The position numbers were made by a program, and so were the translations under genes. Positions 1 to 8,113 of a DNA stretch of 33,324 bases are shown here, one piece after another (the stretch's first letter is position 1; each line of letters begins with the position of its first letter). This stretch comes from Alkalinema sp. RU_4_3. Its GTDB lineage: Bacteria > Cyanobacteriota > Cyanobacteriia > Leptolyngbyales > Leptolyngbyaceae. The notes under the pieces were generated by a model. That model was not told the origin of the DNA. It saw nothing but the letters and a program-made list of their open reading frames with translations, and ran no database searches. The stretch is taken from contig JAAUSA010000029.1 in assembly GCA_012031975.1 (NCBI GenBank), forward strand, positions 1-33,324, given 5' to 3'.

Positions 1-1879
1 GCCGAGCTGCCCCCCAACCCCCCAATTCTGGGGGACTTCCGAGCCAAGCCTGGTTCAAAGTTCCCCAGAATTGGGGGATTTAGGGGGCCAGATATCGCCT
101 CAACAGATACGGCTTCAATAACCAACGCCTTATCCACCATGATAAAACCATAACGCTGTCGGTAAAGGGATTCAAACTGCGATCGCATCCCCTCCATTCC
201 TTCCCAATTGACAATCAATGCCGAATCCGTCCCCGCATAGCGCAAATGAACCCGCTGAAGAACCTCACCCGCCTCAACTCCTTGCTGGGCCAAATCCATT
301 GTCGCCTCCGCAATCAACTGATCCAGCGTCGTTTCAACCTGCGCTAAACTATCGGGTTCAAACGGCAACTCCACAGACTGTTCTTTTAGCGATCGCCCAT
401 CCGCCAACCCAATCCCATAGGCCGACAAAACCCCAGCAAATGGGTGAATAAAGATGGTTTTCATCCCTAGCGCTTCGGCGATCAAACAAGCATGTTGCCC
501 ACCCGCCCCACCAAAACAGCAAAGCGTGTATTCCGTCACGTCATAGCCCCGCTGGGTGGAAATCTTCTTAATTGCACTGGCCATTTTATCGATCGCGATC
601 GCCAGAAACCCCGCCGCCACAGTTTCAGGACTAGAACCATTCCCGGCAAGCTTAGTAAACTCCTGCACTACGCGATCACGATCCAAGGGCAAATCCCCCG
701 ACTCCCCAAACAAACTTGGGAAAAACTCAGCCTGAACCTTCCCCAACATCACATTACAATCCGTCACCGTCAAAGGTCCACCCCGCCGATAGCAAGCAGG
801 CCCAGGAAATGCCCCCGCAGACTCCGGCCCCACCCGATAACGCCCATTATCAAACGTCAAAATCGACCCACCCCCCGCCGCCACCGTATGGATGGACATC
901 ATGGGCGATCGCAATCTCACCCCCGCCACCTCGGTTTCAAAACTCCGCTCATATTTGCCGTTGTAGTGGGAGACATCCGTCGAGGTTCCGCCCATATCAA
1001 AACCGATGATTTTGTCGAACCCCGCGTTCAGAGATGTCTTAACCGCACCAACAATGCCGCCTGCCGGACCCGACAGAATACTATCTTTTCCCTGAAACAG
1101 CCCCGCGTCTGTCAAACCCCCATTGGACTGCATAAACAGTAGTTTCGTATCTGCCCCCAACTGACTCGAAACCTGTTCCACATAGCGGCGTAGGATCGGT
1201 GACAGGTAGGCATCGACCACCGTGGTATCACCGCGACTAATTAATTTAATCAGCGAACTGACTTGGTGAGAAACGGAAATCTGCGTAAACCCAATGGTTT
1301 GTACAATTTCCCGCAGTTTTTGTTCATGGTCCGGATAGCGATAGCCATGGAGCAGGACGATCGCACAGGCCCTTATCCCATCCCCATAGGCGGCGTTTAA
1401 CTCTGCCATCAAAACATCACTCTTCTCCAGCGCCAGCAGCACTTCTCCTTCAGCACTCATCCGCTCTGGGATTTCGATCACCCGTTCGTAGAGCATTTCA
1501 GGCAAGGCGATCGCCCGCGCAAAGATATCAGGGCGGTTTGATAGCCAATCCGCAGGGCATCTCGAAACCCCTGGGTAATCAGGAGCAGGGTGCGATCCCC
1601 CTTCCGTTCCAGCAGCGCATTGGTCGCCACCGTAGTGCCCATTTTAATCGCAGCGATTTGGTGACTGGGAATGGGTTGCCCAGGTTCGAGGTTGAGCACC
1701 TGGCGGATCCCGGCGATCGCGGCGTCCTGGTAGCGATCGGGATTCTCAGACAGCAGTTTGTGAACTGTCAGATGACCGTCGGGATGCTGGGCGACGATGT
1801 CCGTGAAGGTTCCACCGCGATCGATCCAAAATTGGTATTTTCCAAGCATTGAAGGTTGTTCACTTTTCATGGCAGGCAT
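1..1879 (-). CDS. Hydantoinase A / 5-oxoprolinase family protein, N-terminal part, frameshifted, runs off left edge
   Basis: This is the ATP-dependent ring-opening hydrolase family (N-methylhydantoinase A / 5-oxoprolinase), acting on 5-oxoproline or hydantoins in the cytoplasm. The N terminus has [13 protein letters not shown], typical of Hydant_A_N, and [15 protein letters not shown]. Downstream come [21 protein letters not shown] and [12 protein letters not shown], which form the ASKHA-type phosphate-binding core. The reading frame breaks near 1537-1539: in coding sense CAAACCG where CAAAACCG would restore [15 protein letters not shown]. After that shift it stays open to position 1 with no stop. 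Cyanobacterial homologues often fuse A and B subunits into about 1200 residues, so much of the gene lies outside. Candidate starts are 1879, 1870 and 1849; no strong RBS decides. It is divergent from the LysR gene, a likely regulator. Substrate is not determinable. Confidence 0.85.
9..88. repeat. C-rich/G-rich inverted repeat (MITE-like) inside hyuA
   Basis: Two arms, about 9-35 and 62-88, share the core CCAATTCTGG / CCAGAATTGG flanked by runs of C or G and form an inverted repeat around a spacer of about 26 bp. From general knowledge, elements of this kind (C5-TAAAT-C5-AATTCTGGGGG) are dispersed in many cyanobacterial genomes. Here the whole element is read through in frame by the hydantoinase A gene, adding a Pro/Gly-rich stretch. 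Confidence 0.6.
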
Positions 1880-1891
1880 GGGTCGCAGTGG

Positions 1892-2029
1892 TTATCTAGA
1901 TCTACGATTATCGCTTAGCCCGATTGTTAAGGCTCCTGAGATTCGATTGATGAAGAACCCATCTGTTCGTTGATCGCCATCGAAGTCATAGGAATCTTTT
2001 ACGGGATTGAGGTAGTTAGGCAATGACAT
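1892..2029 (-). CDS. Small ORF resembling one FG-GAP/VCBS repeat; possible relic
   Basis: A 45-residue reading frame starts at ATG 2029 with a GGAG about 10 nt upstream. Its middle, DFDGDQRTDGFFINRISGAL, resembles a single calcium-binding FG-GAP/VCBS propeller blade (DFxGDGxTD followed by xxxxTGAxxx). One blade cannot fold alone as a propeller, so this may be a leftover of a larger surface protein or a chance ORF. It occupies the divergent region between hyuA and the LysR gene, where promoters would also be expected. Confidence is low. Confidence 0.25.
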   Translation of the reverse strand: MSLPNYLNPVKDSYDFDGDQRTDGFFINRISGALTIGLSDNRRSR

Positions 2030-2116
2030 AATGGTTTTCTCCAGGGAGTCTGCGGCGTTATTGACCAATATGCGAGAGCTTCCCAAGCCCGTCAATCATG
2101 GGTTGAAGATGGAATC

Positions 2117-2173
2117 ATACAAATTTGCGTATAGTTCTACTCTCCCCAGATTCCCTGCTATAGTTTTGACTAT
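2117..2173. promoter_or_regulatory. Candidate LysR-type operator palindromes
   Basis: Two short dyads sit just upstream of the LysR start codon: ATAC-N8-GTAT at 2117-2132 and ATAG-N6-CTAT at 2160-2173. LysR-type regulators usually bind imperfect dyads around a T-N11-A core in the shared promoter of the regulator and its divergent target. Neither dyad matches T-N11-A exactly, so this is only a positional inference. Confidence 0.3.
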
Positions 2174-2188
2174 GCTGATAGGAACCCT

Positions 2189-3103
2189 ATGGATACTGAA
2201 TATCTCAAGCGCTTTGTTACGCTGGCCAGCATGGAACAGATTAATTTCAGCCGTGCCGCCGACATTTTAAATATTCCCCAGCCCCATCTGACGCAGCAAA
2301 TTAAGCGACTAGAGCAGGAAGTGGGGGCAGAGTTGTTCGATCGCAGTAAGCGCCCAGCCAAATTAACGCCCTCCGGCCAAGCATTTCTGCAAGAAGCCTC
2401 TGAGGCCCTGATTCGTCTCGATCGGGCTAAAATATCAGCCCAGTCGGCTGGGCGCGGTGAAGTAGGACATTTGCATATTGGCATTAATATTTCCCTCTCA
2501 AATAGCCGATTTCCGGACCTTCTCTTGGCGTTCCGCGATCGCTTCCCCAAAGTAGAAATTCGACTCCACGAAACCCTGGCTTCTGAACAAATTAGCCAGC
2601 TTCAAAATCAGCGCCTTGACATTGGTTTCCTCCATCTTTATGATCTAGAATCCTTTGACTATCGCAATGAATTTGAAAGTCTTGTGATCGCAGAGGAATC
2701 CCTCATGGTGATCCTCCCAGCGCGCCATCCCCTAGCCCAAAAAACCGCTATTAAAATTAGTGACCTCAAAGACGAGCCCTTTGTTTTGCCGTCGCTAGCG
2801 ATCGCCGGGTTTCGCCATCAAATTATCAATCTGTGTCAGCGGGCAGGTTTCTTCCCAAAAATGCAGCAGGAGGCCACCTGGACAACCACTTCACTGAGTA
2901 TGGTGGCCTGCGAAGTTGGCATTACAATTCTGCCGAGCCATGTGCAAAATCTCCAGCGATCGGGGGTTGTCTACCGGGCAATCGAGGGTGAAAGGCCCAA
3001 ACTTCAGATTGTTGCAGTATGGAGCAAGGGGTCTGAGTCAAAGGTCTTGCAGAACTTCATTGAGGTGATTAGGCAGAAGGGGCTGGTTGATGGCGGTGCA
3101 TAG
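2189..3103 (+). CDS. LysR-family transcriptional regulator
   Basis: A 304-residue protein of normal LysR length. Residues 1-60 form the winged helix-turn-helix (LKRFVTLASMEQINFSRAAD, then QPHLTQQIKRLEQEVGAELF), followed by the linker helix. Residues about 90-295 form the periplasmic-binding-like effector domain. The sequence GHLHIGINISLSNS... and LDIGFLH suggests the subgroup related to aromatic-compound regulators such as BenM/CatM, although the inducer cannot be predicted. The gene is divergent from hydantoinase A, the classical arrangement in which a LysR protein controls its neighbour and itself. The ATG at 2189 begins the usual MDTEYLKRF start of the helix-turn-helix. Confidence 0.92.
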   Translation: MDTEYLKRFVTLASMEQINFSRAADILNIPQPHLTQQIKRLEQEVGAELFDRSKRPAKLTPSGQAFLQEASEALIRLDRAKISAQSAGRGEVGHLHIGINISLSNSRFPDLLLAFRDRFPKVEIRLHETLASEQISQLQNQRLDIGFLHLYDLESFDYRNEFESLVIAEESLMVILPARHPLAQKTAIKISDLKDEPFVLPSLAIAGFRHQIINLCQRAGFFPKMQQEATWTTTSLSMVACEVGITILPSHVQNLQRSGVVYRAIEGERPKLQIVAVWSKGSESKVLQNFIEVIRQKGLVDGGA

Positions 3104-3247
3104 CCTAATTAATCGACATCGATCGCCCATTTCCCACAAACCCTTTCACTTCCAGAACACTTTCAGTCAGTATGGTGTATAACGGCAGAGGGCGACTGGG
3201 TACAATGTCCCAGCTGTCTATTCTTGTTGCTTAAGGATTAAAGATTT

Positions 3248-4348
3248 ATGGCGTTCAATGCAAGCATCCTCGGACTCAAGCCCATTGCAAAAGGTGCCTT
3301 TGGTGACGCTGTAGCAGCCTGGCAGCGTTTTCTTCAGCGCTCAGGCTTTCCCGTCGGCGCGATCGACGGTGACTTCGGCAAGGCCACGGACACCGCCACC
3401 CGCGCCTACCAGACCAAAAACCAGCTCAAGGTCACAGGCATCGCCGATCTGCCCACCTACCAGGTCGCCCTCAAACAAGGCTTCATCTTTGACATTCCAG
3501 GGGTGACGATCGCTCTCCTCCTCCAAGCCACAAACTTCAAGCTTGATGACGTCAAAGACCTGCAAAAGGCCCTCAACTCCGTTTTGACTGTCCCACCCTA
3601 TCCCAAGTACCCCACCCGTCCTGCCCTCAAACTCGACGGCGGCTTTGGGGCCAACAGCACGCGGGCCTTGGTCGAAGTCTATCGCCAACTCGACGCCAAC
3701 TTCAAACCCACCCTCACCAAAGCCCTGAGCGACAAAACCAAGAACAACTTAGGGGAGGACTTTGCCCCCGCCATGGACATCTTAGCGGAGTCTGCAAGAC
3801 GGCTGCGCGTCCGCCTCAGCGGTGCAGAATGGTATCCCAAGTTCCCCGCTAGTACCTCCCTAGAAGACCTGACCTTCCCTTTTCGCCAATACGCCAAGGA
3901 CTTTGAGAAAGCCCTCAAGGAAGCGGGGGCCAAAATCGAGATCGCCAATACCCTCCGGCCCCCGGAGCGCGTCTACCTGATGCACTATGCCACCAAGATC
4001 GCCAACGAGGACATCTATGCCGACGAGGTGCCCTATATGGCAGGCGTCGAAATTGATTGGGTCCACTACACCGATGCACTCTCGGTGCTGCGCGCCCAGG
4101 AAATGGTCGATGCCTACGAGATCGCCTATCCCCCAGCCCTACGCAGCAACCACACCCGAGGCCGGGCCGTGGATTGGTACATCACCTGGGACAAAGCCAT
4201 CAAACTGAAGGACGCCACGGGCCGCACCGTAGAAATCAACCAACCCCGCAATAGCTTTGACAACGAAGACCTCTGGCGGGTGGGATCGACCTACGGCGTT
4301 GTAAAGCTAGCCGCCGATGCCCCGCACTGGTCCCTGGACGGATTCTAG
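3248..4348 (+). CDS. Peptidoglycan-binding domain plus M15-like (VanY/DacY-type) peptidase
   Basis: A 366-residue protein. Residues about 14-78 form a PG_binding_1 domain (AWQRFLQRSGFPVGAIDGDF, then TATRAYQTKNQL). Residues about 98-165 look like a second, degenerate copy (KLDGGFGANSTRALVEVYRQ). The C-terminal domain (about 185-366) carries an M15-type zinc site: SNHTRGRAVDW gives His302 and Asp309, and DAPHWS gives His360. M15 enzymes cut D-Ala-D-Ala or L-Ala-D-Glu bonds in peptidoglycan. No signal peptide is visible, so export is by an unknown route or the substrate is reached at lysis. The gene stands alone between the LysR gene and a terminator-like hairpin. A second protein with the same two domain types in reversed order is encoded at 27127-28023. 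Confidence 0.8.
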   Translation: MAFNASILGLKPIAKGAFGDAVAAWQRFLQRSGFPVGAIDGDFGKATDTATRAYQTKNQLKVTGIADLPTYQVALKQGFIFDIPGVTIALLLQATNFKLDDVKDLQKALNSVLTVPPYPKYPTRPALKLDGGFGANSTRALVEVYRQLDANFKPTLTKALSDKTKNNLGEDFAPAMDILAESARRLRVRLSGAEWYPKFPASTSLEDLTFPFRQYAKDFEKALKEAGAKIEIANTLRPPERVYLMHYATKIANEDIYADEVPYMAGVEIDWVHYTDALSVLRAQEMVDAYEIAYPPALRSNHTRGRAVDWYITWDKAIKLKDATGRTVEINQPRNSFDNEDLWRVGSTYGVVKLAADAPHWSLDGF

Positions 4349-4364
4349 GGCATCTCGAAAAAAT

Positions 4365-4393
4365 AAGCGCACCAGCCAAACCATGGTGCGCTT
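4365..4393 (+). terminator. Strong hairpin after the M15 gene
   Basis: AAGCGCACCA at 4365-4374 pairs perfectly with TGGTGCGCTT at 4384-4393 (10 bp, 9-nt loop), starting 17 bases after the stop codon. There is no T-run on the + side. An A-run at 4358-4364 lies upstream, so as an intrinsic terminator it fits the minus strand better. Some cyanobacterial terminators lack a U-tract. Confidence 0.6.
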
Positions 4394-4512
4394 GTATCCC
4401 TAACCCTTTCGGTGCAATATACCCGTTTGTCCTTAATTGTTAGAATAGAATCCATTTCCTGGAAAGTTCTGTACGTTCATACTGTCTTTATATTTGTGGG
4501 GGATCACCCAGG

Positions 4513-4746
4513 ATGCCAATCAAGGTTCGCTTTCTTCCCGATGAAGCCACGACCGTCGCTGAAGCCGGAGAACCCCTCCTCAAGGTCGCCGATCGCGCTG
4601 GTATCGTGATCCCCACCGGATGCCTAATGGGATCCTGCCATGCCTGTGAAGTGGAGATGAACGGCGAGGAGGTCCGTAGCTGTATTACGGCTATACCGGA
4701 CACCGCAGAAATTACAATAAACCTGTTCAGCGATCCAACTTGGTAG
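4513..4746 (+). CDS. Small plant-type 2Fe-2S ferredoxin
   Basis: A 77-residue ferredoxin, shorter than photosynthetic PetF (about 97 residues). The cluster motif is GCLMGSCHACEVE, with Cys at C-x4-C-x2-C spacing, and the fourth Cys follows in VRSCITAIP. It should carry electrons to an unidentified partner. The N-terminal beta-grasp strand (IKVRFLPDEATTVAEAGEPL) is normal. The ATG at 4513 follows an AGG about 3 bases upstream and is the only sensible start. It ends 29 bp before trmD and may be co-transcribed with it. Confidence 0.88.
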   Translation: MPIKVRFLPDEATTVAEAGEPLLKVADRAGIVIPTGCLMGSCHACEVEMNGEEVRSCITAIPDTAEITINLFSDPTW

Positions 4747-4775
4747 GGCCGATCGCGCTTTTTATAAGGTCCCGC

Positions 4776-5480
4776 ATGCGCTTTGATATTCTGACCTTGT
4801 TCCCTGAGTTTTTTCGATCGCCCTTAGAGTCTGGACTACTGGCAAAGGCCTTGGCCAAGGGAATAGCCGAGGTCCACCTCACCAACCCTCGGGACTTCAC
4901 GATCGGCAAGCACCGCAAGGCCGACGATGAGCCCTACGGCGGTGGTGTAGGGATGCTGATGAAGCCAGAGCCGATTTTTGCTGCCTTTGAGACGCTGCCC
5001 CAGTTGCCGAGGCGTGAGGTTATCTATATGACCCCCCAGGGCGAAGCGATGACACAAACCCTGCTGAAGGAGTTTGCCCAGCTCGATCAGGTGGTGTTGC
5101 TCTGCGGTCACTATGAGGGCGTAGACGAACGGGTGATGCACCTGGTGACGCGGGAGGTGTCCCTGGGGGACTTTGTGCTGACCTGTGGGGAAATTCCGGC
5201 CCTGGCGCTGCTCAATGGCACAATTCGGTTGCTGCCGGGGACGATCGGCAAGGAAGACTCCCTGAAGTTTGAGAGCTTTGAGGGGGAGGGGTTGCTGGAT
5301 TATCCGCACTATACAAGGCCCCCAGTGTTTCAGGGGTGGGAGGTGCCGGAGGTGTTACTGTCGGGGCACCATGGGGCGATCGCCACCTGGAGAAGGCAGC
5401 AGCAAATAGAGCGGACCCGTGTTCGGAGACCCGATCTCTATGCGAAATGGTTGGCTAATCAGGATATCGATCATAATTAG
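4776..5480 (+). CDS. trmD: tRNA (guanine-37-N1)-methyltransferase TrmD
   Basis: TrmD methylates G37 next to the anticodon using S-adenosylmethionine and prevents +1 frameshifting. The 234-residue product has the standard MRFDILTLFPEFF start, PYGGGVGMLMKPEPI, the SAM trefoil-knot motif LLCGHYEGVDERV, SLGDFVLTCGEIPAL, LLPGTIGKEDSL, and the C-terminal YTRPPVFQGWEVPEVLLSGH. The cyanobacterial-type LTCGE replaces LTGGE. A longer reading from TTG 4740 is possible, but MRFDIL at 4776 matches the family start. The gene is 25 bp upstream of the DUF1517 gene, so the two may share a transcript. Confidence 0.96.
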   Translation: MRFDILTLFPEFFRSPLESGLLAKALAKGIAEVHLTNPRDFTIGKHRKADDEPYGGGVGMLMKPEPIFAAFETLPQLPRREVIYMTPQGEAMTQTLLKEFAQLDQVVLLCGHYEGVDERVMHLVTREVSLGDFVLTCGEIPALALLNGTIRLLPGTIGKEDSLKFESFEGEGLLDYPHYTRPPVFQGWEVPEVLLSGHHGAIATWRRQQQIERTRVRRPDLYAKWLANQDIDHN

Positions 5481-5505
5481 GCAATACGGCCTTAGCTTAA
5501 ATCCC

Positions 5506-6471
5506 ATGAAACGCAACCTTCTCTCGCTTGGTTTAATGGCGATCGCCCTTGTCACCCTGACTGCCCCAGTTGAAGCAAAACGCAGTGGTGGCCGCAGCAG
5601 TGGCGGGTCGATCGAGCGTGCCCCCGTCAGCCGCCCGGACAGTCCCAATAATCCCAATAGCAATCCCAACAATAATCCCAATCGCAACAACTATGGCGGC
5701 GGCGGTCCTGGCTATGTCCCGGTGCCCTACGGCGGTGGCGGCGGCTTCTATGGTGGCGGTGGCATGGCGGGTGGGGCGATCGGGCGGAGTTTGTTTGACT
5801 GGATTATGCTCTTGGGCTTGATGGGCCTGGGCACCGGGGGGATGCTGATGTATTTCTCCATGCAGAAGCCGAAGGCCGGGAGCAAGCTGGCCGAGATGAA
5901 TGACCTGGTGACCTTCAGCCAGATCCAAGTGGGTTTCTATGCCACCGACTGTCCGATTCAGAAGCAGCTCACCGACATTGTTGAGACCCTACAAAACGAC
6001 GACAGCCGTGAACGGCTGGAGCAGCTTCAGGCCGTCACCCTGGCGATTCTGCGCCAGCCCAAGTTCTGGAGCCATGTCAAGTCTAGTTCCGAGACCTTTA
6101 AGAAGCGCTCCGAGGCCCAGGCCTCCTTCAACAGCCAGTCCATGGTGGAGCGGCGCAAATATGACCAGGAAAGTCTAACGCGGCGGGCGGGCCATGAAAA
6201 AGTGGTCAAACTCGCGCCCCTAACGGCCACAGAAGAAGACCAGCCCGCCGCCTATGTGGTGGTTTCACTCCTGGTGGGCAGCACCCATGATCAGCCATTG
6301 TTTGAGCCGATTCATTCTGCGGAGAGTTTGCGATCGGCCCTAGAGAAGCTGTCCGGGATGACCCAACAGGAATTGTTACAATTCGAATTCATTTGGACCC
6401 CTCAAGATCCCTCCGAAAGTCTGGGCTCTGAGGACTTGCTAGTGGACTTTCCTGATTTGCAGTTGGTTTAA
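5506..6471 (+). CDS. DUF1517 family Gly-rich membrane protein
   Basis: A 321-residue protein. Residues 1-24 form a cleavable signal peptide (LMAIALVTLTAPVEA followed by K). Then come a low-complexity Ser/Gly/Asn/Pro segment with many NPN and GGG repeats to about residue 90, a transmembrane helix (LFDWIMLLGLMGLGTGGMLM) and a soluble C-terminal DUF1517 domain starting around FSQIQVGFYA. DUF1517 proteins are found in cyanobacteria and chloroplasts; the plant relative FLAP1 affects acclimation to fluctuating light, but the biochemical role is unknown. The ATG at 5506 is chosen because it starts the signal peptide; an upstream in-frame start would place trmD codons in the protein. Confidence 0.85.
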   Translation: MKRNLLSLGLMAIALVTLTAPVEAKRSGGRSSGGSIERAPVSRPDSPNNPNSNPNNNPNRNNYGGGGPGYVPVPYGGGGGFYGGGGMAGGAIGRSLFDWIMLLGLMGLGTGGMLMYFSMQKPKAGSKLAEMNDLVTFSQIQVGFYATDCPIQKQLTDIVETLQNDDSRERLEQLQAVTLAILRQPKFWSHVKSSSETFKKRSEAQASFNSQSMVERRKYDQESLTRRAGHEKVVKLAPLTATEEDQPAAYVVVSLLVGSTHDQPLFEPIHSAESLRSALEKLSGMTQQELLQFEFIWTPQDPSESLGSEDLLVDFPDLQLV

Positions 6472-6663
6472 TTGCCATTTAATTTTGCAATTTTGGGCAA
6501 TATTTTTTTGTGCCATTTCTAATTGGGAGAAGTATCCTGGAATCTGGTTTTCCGGGATGCATCGTCAGTTTAGTAATTTAAGCGAATGGGATTTGATCAA
6601 GGTTTAACACAACCCATTCCTTGTCAGGTATTCATTATTAGAATCAGCACACCAGAGGCAGTC

Positions 6664-7524
6664 ATGGCAAATCAACGGATGCAAGCGATCGATACAACGC
6701 GCCTAGGCCTAGGTGTCCTTGCGGGCGCAATGCTTGCTCTGGGCGGTTGCAAACCCCAAGCCAAGGAAACCGCTCCCACCGCCGCTGCCCCCGCATCCAA
6801 CAACCAGATTGCGATCAATCTGCCCAATCCGCCAGCTAATACCCTGCCTGTTCCCCCCAATCCCCCGAGCGGCATGCCCACCGTGCCCCTGAAGGCCCTT
6901 GACCCCATCCAAAGCGCCCCCGGTCGCCTCTCCCAGCCCCTCAAACATCGAAGCGCGATCCCTCTCGGCGGTCCTCCCTAGCCAACTAGAGCAGCCCCTG
7001 CAAGCGATCGCCCCCAAGCGCGTCCTCACCAAGCTGACTAATAAAGCCAAATCCCTCCTCCAACCCAAGGCCAAACCGCCGACCAAAATCGCTGCGGCCC
7101 CGGTTAAGCCTAAGCAAGTTCAAAAAAAACAGGCAAAACCCCAGGCTCCGATGGTCTTCGACCGACCGGAGGTCATCGCCCCACAGCCGCCCGCAGTGAT
7201 GCCCCAGGTGAGCGTCGCGCCGTTGCCTACGGCCCCTGTCATCATGCCCGCTGCTCCGATCGCCCCCGCCCCCCCGTGGTTTCCCTAGTGGACCAGGTTG
7301 AAATTACTGGGGTGGCCCAGGTCGGTAACCAACTCCTGGTGGTCGCCCGAGGCCCCGGTGAAAGCAGTGCAAGGACCCTCGCCCCCGGTAGCTACCTGGC
7401 CTCCGGACGGATCCTTGTCAAAGCCGTGCGCCAAGCGGGTAAAGAGCCCGTGGTGGTGCTGGTGGAAAACGGCGTCGAAACCCTGCGCTCCGTCAGCGGT
7501 CAGCGGGCGATGTCAATGCGGTAA
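6664..7524 (+). CDS. Proline-rich putative lipoprotein, doubly frameshifted
   Basis: Three overlapping frames make one product. Frame 1 (from ATG 6664) gives a lipoprotein signal ending in LALGGC, then Ala/Pro-rich sequence. Frame 2 is used from about 6890-6975 to 7275 (KAPPVASPSPSNIEARSLS to PMVFDRPEVIAPQPP). The final part returns to frame 1 (VVSLVDQVEITGVAQVGNQL to QRAMSMR). The second shift sits in a C-run near 7268-7276: adding one C gives APAPPVVSLVDQ. The first needs one extra or two missing bases near 6890-6975. The C-terminal beta-rich segment (GVAQVGNQLLVVARGP, then GSYLASGRILVKAVR, then VVLVENG) recalls PilP-like or envelope-assembly lipoproteins of cyanobacteria, but the function is unknown. 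Confidence 0.65.
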
Positions 7525-7547
7525 GGTTCGTTAAGAAAGTCCTACAA

Positions 7548-7571
7548 CGGAGCCACAAATTTGTCGCTCCG
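7548..7571. repeat. Palindromic intergenic hairpin
   Basis: CGGAGC at 7548-7553 pairs with GCTCCG at 7566-7571 around an inner ACAAATTTGT palindrome, giving a near-perfect 24-bp dyad. It lies between the lipoprotein stop and the next start. It could be a terminator or a copy of a dispersed cyanobacterial palindrome; there is no T-run. Confidence 0.5.
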
Positions 7572-7607
7572 CCTTAGGCTGAGGGAAGTTCTTTCCTTGG
7601 AACAGTC

Positions 7608-8113
7608 ATGAGTCCTGCCGACCTGAGCCTCAATCCCGCCAGTCTGAAGCTTAACTACAGCGATCGCTACCGCTGTCCCCTCTGTCAGCATGGCACCCTA
7701 TCTAGTCTCATCTTGATGGATGTATTTGCCTGCGACTTCTGCCGCCACATGTTTACAGCCAACCTAGAGAACCAGGTGCTGCGCGTTGAAGACAGTTTGC
7801 AAAATTTGGCTTGGCGTTGGAACGGCAGCGCTGGCTCGGCATTGGCCAGGGTGACGGCAGTCTCTCCGGTATCATGTGGAGCTTTTGTCTCGGCATCATG
7901 ATTTTCCCCGCCCTGCTCGTGGGCCTGCCCATGCTAATCTTCGAACCCCTACCCGGCAGTGCAGCCAGTTGGTTTCCGGCCTTTTGGTTTGTGGCCACCT
8001 TGGTGCTCCATGGGACCATGGGGGCCTGGCTGCTGATGGAATATCACCAGTTTGCGCCCTACATTACGGCAAAAACGAGGTTGAGAATGTGGCGGACTAG
8101 AGCGTATAGGTGA
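7608..8113 (+). CDS. Zinc-ribbon plus two-helix membrane protein, frameshifted
   Basis: The N-terminal frame (from ATG 7608) has a zinc ribbon, YRCPLCQHGTL and FACDFCRHMF (two CxxC pairs), followed by VEDSLQNLAWRWNG. After about 7820 the protein continues in the next frame: QRWLGIGQGDGSLSG, then two transmembrane helices (GIMWSFCLGIMIFPALLVGL and FWFVATLVLHGTMGAWLLM). One missing base in AACGGCAGCGC (for example GGCC to GGC) explains the break and restores WRWNG-x-RWLG. The overall plan matches a conserved cyanobacterial membrane protein of unknown function. The stop overlaps the convergent pmbA stop by 17 bp. Confidence 0.7.

Larger units (their letters stand above)
1880..2188. other. Divergent intergenic region between hyuA and the LysR gene
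   Basis: This 309-bp stretch should carry both divergent promoters. Apart from the doubtful 45-residue ORF at 1892-2029 and two small palindromes near the LysR start, nothing else is recognisable. Confidence 0.5.

Noticed and set aside
492-1142. 216-residue plus-strand ORF
   Set aside because: It lies opposite the continuous hyuA frame, which has clear family motifs, and has no recognisable domain.
4412-4512. Sigma-70 promoter before the ferredoxin gene (TTGTCC / TAGAAT)
   Set aside because: Spacing between the two boxes is only 8 bp, far below the usual 16-18.
4836-5309. 157-residue minus-strand ORF
   Set aside because: It is the shadow of trmD, with no domain or RBS.
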